Shown here one piece after another: positions 56,177 to 64,000 of a stretch of DNA of 64,000 nucleotides. A program made the translations under genes and the position numbers. The DNA lies in assembly GCA_036186865.1 (NCBI GenBank), contig AP025065.1:8464616-8528615 (forward strand). The letters run 5' to 3'. Each line of letters starts with the position of its first letter. Positions within the stretch are counted from its first letter, which is position 1. Origin of the DNA: Eustoma russellianum (lineage: Eukaryota; Streptophyta; Magnoliopsida; Gentianales; Gentianaceae). A model generated the notes under the pieces. It was given only the letters and a program-made list of their open reading frames with translations. It was not told the DNA's origin and searched no databases.

Positions 56177-57760
56177 TCTATGAATTCTAAGGCATATAGA
56201 TGTTATGATCCTATCACTAGACAGATTTTAGAATCTATTCATGTGAAATTTAATGAATTTGGTGAATATGAAATAAATAAAGAATAAATCAACATGAAAT
56301 AAATCAATTCCATGCTATGATATCTGAAATAGATACCGAGAATGTGTTTGATGCTTTGAATGATTCTTCTTGGATTGACGCTATGCATGATGAACTAAAT
56401 CAATTCACAAGAAACAACGTGTGGGATTTAGTACCCCGACCACAAGATAAAACGATAATAGGCACAAAGTGGGTCTTTAGAAACAAAATGAATGAAGATG
56501 GTAAAGTCATTAGAAACAAAGCGAGACTTGTAGCACAAGGCCATAATCAAGAAGAGGGAATAGATTACGAAGAAACATTTGCACCCGTAGCATGCTTAGA
56601 AGCTATACGATTATTACTTGCTATTGCTTGCATAAAAAATTTTAAACTTTATCAAATGGACGTAAAAAGTGCATTCTTAAATGGTTTTATACAGGAAGAA
56701 GTATATGTAAAACAATCACCCGGTTTTAAGGATATAAAATATCCTAATAATGTGTATACATTAAGGAAAGCATTATATGGTTTAAAACAAGCACCTAGGG
56801 CTTGGTATGACCGTTTTGCTACATTTCTTTTAGAAAATAGATTTAAAAGAGGTACTATAGATAGTATTTTATTCTTGAAACAAGAAAAATCAGATTTACT
56901 TATTATTCAAATTTATGTTGATGATATTGTTTTTGGATCTACATGACATAAGCTAGTAGAAGAATTTGAAACGTGCATGAAATCCGAATTTGAGATGTCT
57001 ATGGTTGGTGAGTTAAATTATTTTCTTGGCTTGCAAATCAATCAAACTAGTAAAGGCAATACATATAAGTCAAGTTAAATATATAAATGACATGATTAAG
57101 AAGTTTAACTTTGAAAACTTGAAACCATCTCCCACCTCTATGAGTGTAACTATTAAACATGATAAAGATAAAAAAGGAAAAGACTTTGATAATGATTTGT
57201 ACTGGTCTATGATAGGTTCTTTGCTTTATCTTACTACAAGTAGACCTGATATCATGTTTAGTGTTTGTATGTGTGCTCGTTTTCAAAGTAATCCTAAAGT
57301 GTCACACTATAATGCTGTAAAAAGGATATTTCGGTACATTAAGCATACTCCCACACTAGGAATTTGGTATGATAAAAATTGTGAATTTAACTTGCATGCC
57401 TATACTGATGCAGATTATGGTGGATGTAATATAGATAGAAAAAGCACAAGTGATACATGTCAATTCATCGGCAATTCATTAATATTTTGGTTTTCGAAAA
57501 AGCAAGCTAGTGTAGAATTATCTACCACTGAAGCAGAATACATGGCACTTAGTCTTTGTTGCAAACAACTATTATGGCTAAAACAACAATTATCCGATTT
57601 TGGAATAGTTGTAAATCGCATCCCTATATATTGTGACAGTATGAATGCTATTAACTTGTCTAAGAACCTCGTTTTACATTATAAGGCAACACATATAGAG
57701 GTACGATATCACTTTCTCTGTGATCATGTAAATAGTGGTGATATTGTTATAGAACATGTT

Positions 57761-58956
57761 TGATGAGGTCCATAACCCTCATCCATGTCAAGATAATGAG
57801 AATGCACATAATGTTACAAAAATGCAAGATCAAGGACCCTTAACAAGAAGTAAAACTAAGAAACTAATGCATGAAGTGGGGGGCCTTCCTATTTAAACAT
57901 ATGCAAGATGAACCAAGGGAAGTTATACATTGGGTTCACCTCATTGAACCTATAACATGATTTATAAGAATTTTTAGAACCATTGTAAAATATCATTAAG
58001 ATAGAATGTGTTCTTTATTTTGCTTTTTAAATGTTTATGTTGTATTAGTTTAGGCTCATCTCGGATTGTGAGTTTCTGCAGGACCAGTTGTGGTAGAATT
58101 GACGTATCTCTCCAACCACAAGGACAAATTAAGAGTTGCAAGATACGATGGAAAGCTAAGACAAAGATCTACAACTTTCATGTTTTGTACTTTTCCAAAA
58201 TCAGTCGTCTTGATAGCCAAAAGGAGCATGCAAATGGAAGTACTGTTTCTACCGAATTCTGTGACATACCTTCAGTAATTTGGATGTATCTCCTCAATGG
58301 TTAGGACAAATGCAAAGAACTTTATATGCTTATTTTCTACACTCAATGGACTACAATTCTCTAAGAAAGACCAAGGCCTTGTTCGAATTGTAAGATGTCC
58401 AAAAATCAGTCATAAACCAGAAAATATTTCAAGTTGAAGACAAATCCTTAAAGTCTTCCATGAATAGCACTTGAGGGACCTACTTTGAAAATCATCATGC
58501 AGGACTTGCAAGACTAGTTTTTATGGAGCCTACATGAATAGTTTTTATAAATGTGTAGTCTTTCAATCATTATTTCAATTTGTAAGATAGTTTGTTGTCT
58601 TGTGATATTTTTGCCTATAAAAAGCACATAAGAGAAGCCTTGTAATCTCACACCTTCAAAGAAAATTTCTTCTTCTTCAAGAGTAATTCTTGTGTGTTTT
58701 CTTGGTTCATATTCAAAATCAAGGCTAGAATCTTTCAAGGTTTGAACATCTTTGTGAGAGTTGTCCAATTCCGGAGAGGGAAACATCCAAGAGGGAGGTA
58801 TCTTGCTTGGGTTATGTAGAACTCATTGGAGGACTTATGTTCAAAAGGTTTTCTTCAACTTATTTGGAAGCAAGGTGAAGCTATCTTCATTGTGCCTAAG
58901 CCATATTTGGAGGAGAAGCTTTAGAGTTAAAGAAAGGTTCATTCTTGCACGTATCA
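57761..58956 (+). repeat. Solo LTR inserted in Copia-D RNase H
   Basis: A 1,196-bp segment starts TGATGAGGTCC and ends ACGTATCA (TG...CA). It is flanked by near-identical pentamers ATGTT (57756-57760) and ATGTC (58957-58961), and RNase H coding resumes exactly beyond it. It carries a TATA box (58616) and no coding sequence. Family not recognised; no other copy in the window. Strand is assigned from the TATA box direction. Confidence 0.8.
58616..58623 (+). promoter_or_regulatory. TATA box in solo LTR
   Basis: TATAAAAA in 'ttgcc..gcacataaga', about 340 bases before the LTR end, a usual position for an LTR promoter. Confidence 0.5.
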
Positions 58957-59245
58957 ATGTCCGTATTGAAGCACAAGTAGCCGACATATTCACAAAAGCG
59001 CTTAATCAAGTCACGTATGAAAATTTACGCTCAAAATTAGGCATGATTTCTGTTGATATGCTATAAACTGCTATTTCTTTCCATTCTTACTTATACTTTT
59101 GATGACATTTACAAAATAAAAAGGGAGAGAGAAGCATGATTTAAAGGGGAGCACGATATGTGAAATTCAAATTTTAAATTTGTGCATAATTGTAGGGTGA
59201 GCGATCACATTTAAATCATGAATAAATGTTATTTTGCAAAGCATC

Positions 59246-59258
59246 AAAAGGGAGAGAG
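59246..59258 (+). other. Polypurine tract of Copia-D
   Basis: AAAAGGGAGAGAG lies directly before the 3' LTR. A similar tract (aaaaagggagagagaag) occurs upstream near 59117, as if part of the 3' untranslated region had been duplicated. Confidence 0.7.
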
Positions 59259-61920
59259 TTTTGAAAAATCGGGGTTTGAGTGATTTGAAAATGCATGATT
59301 AAATATTACGTGTTTACGAAATGCATGAAATGAGTGTTACTTGATATATGCACGTTTTAAAAATGCTTTACATATTTATAATGTTGTCGTACTAACGTGC
59401 CATGAAGTATTAAAGCTTACATCATATGGCAAACATTTGTTGTCTTTATACTATTTTCAGGTGCCATGATTAATGAACTAAACTAGTTCATTAAGTGAAG
59501 TGCTTAAATTAATGAACTAACTAGTTCATGAAATGAAGGCATATTTGAAGAGAGCTATATGGAAACAAATTTGGAAATGGTAAGTTTTCTCATCTCACAC
59601 CCTCACACACGCCACATACATATACATATTATATATCCATATTCTTTTTATGACAAACTATATACTTATATTCCGACGTACCACCGACAAGTCATATATA
59701 TTATAAATGTACGTCGACATCATACCACTATATACACCTTATATTTATGAGTATATACAGGTCTCATATCATATGTTACAAGTCATGTTGCCATCAAAAT
59801 TATAACGACATGCCACAAGGTCATAAACCGAAAATTGTCGTATCAGGTGATTACCGAAACTTCACTGACATGTCACGTACTTACCATATAGAGATGGTCA
59901 GCCCACTAAACATACTCCAAAATTTTGTGATCCATATGTCATAATCAGCCACAAGGTCATACCATGTTTACACACACAAATTACCCACAATTTAGCCTAA
60001 ATTTGTGGAGAATTCAAATTGAAGGTTATTTTGTCACATGGGACGTTTTCCACTCAGCCATTGAAGCTGAATATATACATCATTTTATGTATATTATGTG
60101 TGATATATTACATGTCTAAGAAGCTTGATTTTAATCGGAGAAAATTCGCGTAATCTACGAAAGTCAAAAATTCGGTTTTCTACAACCCTACACACATGGG
60201 ATGTTTTCTTCATGAGTGTAATATGTATCTAAACACTTTTTACACATTCAAGAAATGTTAGAATGTTCTAGAAAAGTCAAATTAGGGCTGATTGAAATTT
60301 ACCATGTATGTGAAGATTATGCATTATTTGACAAAGTTTACATAACAAGAATTCAGCACATGTGCAGCTGAATGTACACGCCTAGTTCAGCATTTTTGGA
60401 GCCTAGGTGGAGTTTATTTGACACTTTAATTGGTGGAGGATATACCACATATGATTGATGACATTGAAGAGGGCAACACACAAGGAAACAATCCAAATAA
60501 AAACACATGCTGAAATTTCAGCACATGCCTTGAGAGCTGGCTGATTTTTCCCATCTTAATGTCTTCAATTGTCTTCTAAAATTTAAGGGGATTGTATCAT
60601 GATTATTTGGAAGTTAATCACCTTGATTTTGAGCACATGTTTCATATTTTTGAGAAGAAATTCCAGCTCATTTAAGGTGTGCCAACGTGGATTAAAGATG
60701 ACCTATCAAGAAGTGACAACTAGGCGAAGACAAGTCATTCGTCCAATCGTGTTGCGCCAAGTAGCAAGGTTATGTCATCATGTATACAAAACAATCTTCC
60801 AAGGATACTCAAGACAATTCTCAAGGAAGAAAATAAATCCTAGTGGCCGGCCACAATATTATAAAAAGGAGCAAGATAGTGCAAGACAAAGCTAAGCAAA
60901 GTGGATATTCTTACAAGTCGAAAGTAAGATTATTCTCTTCTTTTTCCATTCTTTTCTCTTCTCTTAGCCTCAAGCCTATCATACATATCTTTCATATACT
61001 ATATATGCTTTGTGTAGATTACCCACATACGTTCATCTCGTGTAAAAGATTGATCATGGTGTGATCAAGCCTTCATTCGATCAGTGGTGGTGTTCGTGTT
61101 GTTTTGTTTGCTTGTTTGATTGTAAAAGGGTGGAGTTAGTGTTTAACTCCAGTCACCCTTGTGTTAAGGTGTTTTTGTGTTTAGTGAATACCGAAGAAGG
61201 TGTACTCGAAGACTGGAGTAGGTTGATTTAATCGAACCAATATAAAAATCTCGGTGTTCTTACTTTTCATCACTTTTACTTTCATTTTCGGCTTTCTATA
61301 TTGTTTTCATAGCCACGGGAAAATAGCAATCGTTTTTCGAAAATCATAAAATTTTGCAGAAACATAGTCATACGTCCTAGCTTTCATTTGGCACAAGTTT
61401 CATCACATTTGGATAATTATAAGTCAGTCAAGCGTTAATAATTCTGAGACTATTGCAATCTGATTCTCAGATTTGCACAGGTTGAGAACATCAACGCGGT
61501 TGACATACTTAAAAAGAGAATTTTGAAAATTTGTTTTAACCCATTAAAATACACATCTTGAGGGTCATATCATAAAATTTTCAAGTTATTTAGAGTTCCC
61601 AATTAATAGGAATAATTTTTTCATTTCGGAGTACAATTTCTGGCATATTGACGCAATATGTAGAAGAACATGTTTTCAAGGGGTTAGGCTTGGAATTTTA
61701 ATCTGAAATTTTTGGGACACTCATAACATCTGAGAGCACATCTTCACCAAATTTCATAATTTTTGGAGGTCTACAACCAAGTCATCTAGATTAATCAAAT
61801 CAGGATTTGAAAACAGAAACTGTTTTCAGAAGTGAGTTATTTGGTCCAAAAAGTTTTAAAAACCGAATTTCCACACTCACTATTCAACCCCCCTTCTAGT
61901 GGTGCTATATATGTCCTACA
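59259..61920 (+). repeat. 3' LTR of Copia-D
   Basis: About 2,662 bp, ending GTCCTACA at 61920. The start is set by alignment with the solo LTR at 2052-5125 (TGTAGAG... there, TTTTGAA... here, so the TG has mutated). Blocks shared in inverted orientation include 'aactagttcattaagtgaag' near 59475 and the repeated 'gctgaaatttcagcacatg' near 60510. Confidence 0.85.
60860..60867 (+). promoter_or_regulatory. TATA box, Copia-D 3' LTR
   Basis: TATAAAAA in 'cacaatat..ggagcaag', followed within about 60 bases by CT-rich leader-like sequence. Position fits the U3/R border. Confidence 0.5.
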
Positions 61921-62465
61921 CAAAGATTTGATAATATCCTTGATTGGTGCTATCTTTCCATCAATAATAGAGCATCATATTTTGATTTTAGTTTTTATCA
62001 ATGATAAATACACATTATTTTTTAATATAAAAACACATGTTTTACCCTATTGATTCATTTTTGACTATCGATAAAAAAGTGTGTGCATATATAAAAAAGT
62101 GCATTTAATATTAAACATTTTTTTTTAAACCTTATGTCTGGTTCGAGACTTTACACGCACGATGACCTCTTTCCTTCCTATTTTCCTTTTATACAGCCAT
62201 TGTTTAGTATCGATTTTCTGCTCTTTCATTTCTTCAATGCATATAAGGGTTTTCGTGAAGAGTAAATGTTCCAAAAGGAACAACTCCCTTCCACAATCCT
62301 CACATCGTGGTAATTTAACGACTGTTATAACTCCCATTAAAAATTTTCCTACTTAACCTTCTAATTATATATTTAATTTTTTGTAACATTTGTCACTTAC
62401 GAAGTTGAGAATCTAATATAAATTATACAGTGTGTTGTAATTTCCATCACCATATATTTTTTTGA
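61921..62465. other. AT-rich stretch without recognised features
   Basis: This is the flank of Copia-D. Only short overlapping frames on both strands, T-rich runs and no motif I can name. The first five bases (CAAAG) would be the 3' copy of the Copia-D target duplication; the left partner is lost. Confidence 0.4.
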
Positions 62466-62655
62466 GGCTATTGCTATGTATTTATTGTATAATACTTGTT
62501 ACCTTGAGGCCATGGCTTCGAGTCACGGAAAAAGTATCTTGCATAAAAAAGTACAAAATAAGACTGCATACATCAGATTACGAAGCGATCTAGACTCTCT
62601 CCGAATCCTGCACAAAAGTAAGAGCTTAGTGCACTGGAAACGTTATTTTATCATA
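62466..62655 (+). repeat. Au-like SINE, plus strand
   Basis: 'ttaccttgaggccatggcttcgagtca' corresponds to the B-box end of a tRNA-related head. 'gaaaaagtatcttgcat', 'taagactgcatacatcag' and 'gagcttagtgcactgg' are the successive landmarks of the Au/TS SINE body (standard form gtaaggctgcgtacat...gagcttagtgcaccgg, from general knowledge). The head is degraded and the copy is old. Confidence 0.75.
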
Positions 62656-63120
62656 TAGTCAAAGCAACATGGCGCGGGCTTTCATCAAGTTTATTAGTAG
62701 TATATTCGGATGAGTATATATATCTTATAAAAGCCTATATTATTTTTGCAAGTGGCAAAGCGGGTTAGTAAGCAAGACAATTGCTGGTAGCTAACATAAT
62801 TAGGTTATTCATTTATCTGCTCCTAAATCACTGACCAATTTGTTATCGCTTAAGAAATTATTATTCAAAACACTTTTTCCAAAAAATAAAAAAAACTGTA
62901 AAAAGAATGAAAATATTATTTCAGTACATACTACATAGACTCACATAAATTTCTTGTATGTAATTCATTAATATCGGCAATGAGTATTTCCAGAAGAAAA
63001 CAATAGACAGTTAATATATTGTTATTTTTAGAACGGCTAATGGAAATAAAATAACAATGGACAATTATTATGGCTGTCATCTTCATCATAGAGCGGCCAA
63101 TGAAGAGGGGAAAAAACAAT
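62656..63120. other. AT-rich stretch without recognised features
   Basis: No credible frame, repeat or structured element beyond simple A/T runs. Confidence 0.4.
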
Positions 63121-63124
63121 AAAA

Positions 63125-63310
63125 TGGCGTTTGGTTCGCACTTAGATATCAGAATCAGAATCGAAATGTGTATGAATGGATATGTGTTTGGAGTATATGG
63201 TTTAGGCGTAAAAACAATAAGTTGTTTGTTTGTTTATCCAAACAAACAACTTTTTATATGTTTGGATTTCTCTAAACCTATAAGAAATCCCCAACCAAAC
63301 TGTCCTAAGT
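63125..63310. mobile_element. Small MITE candidate
   Basis: 'ggcgtttggtt' at left and 'aaccaaactgtcc' at right form imperfect terminal inverted repeats of the GTTTGGTT type common in PIF/Harbinger-like MITEs. TAA follows the right end; a matching TAA lies a few bases off the left end, so the duplication is not exact. The interior holds a perfect 14-bp hairpin (63219-63252). Confidence 0.4.
63219..63252. repeat. Perfect 14-bp hairpin, 6-base loop
   Basis: AAGTTGTTTGTTTG, loop TTTATC, then CAAACAAACAACTT. It lies inside the MITE candidate. Confidence 0.9.
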
Positions 63311-63454
63311 AAAATAAAAATACCCGTAAGTAAAACAAGACCTATTCTCCCGCTCCCACACGTGCTTCATTCGGTACAATTTTACTTTTCTTCAATTTTT
63401 TTTTGAACAAAGGACGTTTTCAGTATACCAGATTTTCGTATTTGTCTAAGGTTT

Positions 63455-63600
63455 AAGAAGAAGTCGGATCATTTTGCGATCTGATGTACGTAGTCTTACC
63501 ATACACTTTGTGCAACAAGCTCTTTCTACAGCTTGAACCCGTGATCTCAAGGTCATAAAGCATCAACTTAATAGTTGCTTTAAGGTCTTTTTTTAGCGGA
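63455..63600 (-). repeat. Au-like SINE, minus strand, 3'-truncated
   Basis: On the minus strand 'ttatgaccttgagatcacgg' with 'gggttcaagc' is the B-box region, followed by 'tagaaagagcttgttgcac' and 'ggtaagactacgtacatcag', the Au SINE body order. The 3' part after 'catcagatcg' is missing. It faces the plus-strand copy at 62466 in inverted orientation about 0.8 kb away. Confidence 0.75.
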
Positions 63601-63901
63601 AAAAATAAAAGGCAAAGAAAAGGTTTATAAAACGAAGAAGAATTTTCTAAAAGAAGAAAAACTCTTAGGAATAGGATAATAAAACTTTCAAAACAATAAC
63701 AACAACCATACCCAGTATATTCCAATGACAGCAGAAATTTCTCCAGAAAAAGAATAAAAATCATTTATATGAGATGACTGGAAAAAAAAGAATGCACCTT
63801 TTTAGAAGCAAAGAAAAAAGAAAAAGAAAAAAAGGAACATTGAAAAACCTCCCTAAAGGTAGAAGACTAGAAACGGTCTCTCTCCTCTATTCTGACTGTT
63901 A

Positions 63902-64000
63902 ATGGCGTCCAATTTCTCACTACAAGATCGCCTCTTCACTTTTGCTTTCTCGCTTCAATTTCATTCTTCTTCATCTTTAGGTTTCCTTTCTATTTATCTC
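63902..64000 (+). CDS. Possible 5' end of a host gene, cut by window
   Basis: ATG 63902 in the context TTAATGGCG, a favourable plant start, opens 33 codons with no stop to the window end: MASNFSLQDRLFTFAFSLQF then a Ser-rich run. The preceding 60 bases are CT-rich ('ggtctctctcctctattctg'), like a 5' UTR. The hydrophobic, Ser-rich beginning could be a targeting peptide. Equally it could be chance, since CT-rich DNA is often open. No family assigned. Confidence 0.3.
   Translation, partial: MASNFSLQDRLFTFAFSLQFHSSSSLGFLSIYL

Larger units (their letters stand above)
56317..59066 (+). pseudogene. Copia-D RT-RNase H, split by a solo LTR
   Basis: RT runs from SSWIDAMHDELNQFTRNNVW through LYGLKQAPRAWYDRF to YVDDIVFGST, then a TGA at about 56944 and a shift near 57025. 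RNase H continues from NDMIKKFNFENLKPSPTSM through DADYGGCNIDRKSTSDT and TTEAEYMALSLCC to VNSGDIVIEHV at 57760. The solo LTR follows; after it EAQVADIFTKALNQVTYENL completes the domain to a stop at 59066. Confidence 0.88.
54931..61920 (+). mobile_element. Copia-D: 5'-truncated Ty1/Copia with 2.66-kb LTR
   Basis: The element starts at the gag/pol boundary (gacccaaaataaagg) directly against LINE-C, so its 5' LTR, PBS and gag are absent. Protease, integrase, RT and RNase H follow, then PPT and the 3' LTR ending CA at 61920. A solo LTR of another family (57761-58956) splits RNase H. The linker between integrase and RT is much shorter than in Copia-B or Copia-C, indicating a deletion near 56290. 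Confidence 0.88.

Noticed and set aside
58008..58304. Coding frames of 98 and 62 codons near 58.0-58.3 kb
   Set aside because: They lie inside the solo LTR, have no recognisable domain and are interrupted on either side.

Overview
The window looks like repeat-rich, gene-poor nuclear chromatin of a flowering plant. The evidence is nested Ty1/Copia and Ty3/Gypsy retrotransposons with plant-type primer binding sites, L1-type LINEs with DUF4283-like ORF1 and a C-terminal RNase H, Au-like SINEs, a hAT-type MITE and a scrap of plant mitochondrial 18S rRNA. I could not fix the species. No complete host gene is visible; the last 99 bases may be the first codons of one.

Layout. 1-5310: old Copia-A (LTR, PBS, start of gag) whose gag is split by a 3,074-bp solo LTR (2052-5125) of the Copia-D family, with 5-bp target duplication. 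5541-8990: decayed Gypsy pieces, namely an LTR plus tRNA-Asp-type PBS on the minus strand and a plus-strand gag-protease relic carrying a mitochondrial filler. 9145-19508: Copia-B, a complete and fairly young minus-strand element (LTRs 1,488 bp each, target duplication AACTT) with gag, protease, integrase, RT/RNase H, an extra 3' ORF and 1-bp frame breaks. 19514-21936: AT-rich sequence and a chromovirus-like LTR remnant. 21937-22610: LINE-A ORF1 fragment.

22741-49520 is a three-level nest. LINE-B (minus) was split by Copia-C (plus, about 23909-45052). The 5' LTR of Copia-C was split by Gypsy-3 (minus, 24791-35744, target duplication CAAGT, Tekay-like chromovirus with chromodomain), and the same LTR also took a 552-bp hAT MITE (36957-37508). 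Gypsy-3 holds a 10-N assembly gap flanked by what looks like a false 805-bp duplication. 49569-49829: TA/TG microsatellites around a tRNA-related SINE-like segment. 50131-54930: LINE-C (plus), head-to-head with LINE-B. 54931-61920: Copia-D (plus), 5'-truncated, with its own solo-LTR insertion and a 2.66-kb 3' LTR. 61921-64000: low-complexity DNA with two Au-like SINEs, a MITE candidate and a possible gene start.

The elements work as self-replicating units: gag particles, protease, RT/RNase H and integrase for the LTR elements; ORF1 RNA-binding protein plus endonuclease/RT/RNase H for the LINEs. Every coding region I could follow carries a stop, frameshift, deletion or insertion, so no copy here looks autonomous as assembled. 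The most notable signals are a dyad-symmetric 33-bp motif arrayed in the LTRs of both a Copia and an unrelated Gypsy element; a 27-28-nt GT...AG cassette at the gag/pol boundary of three Copia elements; two GT-AG introns inside the Gypsy-3 polyprotein; and a stop/start ATGA overlap joining ORF1 and ORF2 in both LINEs.
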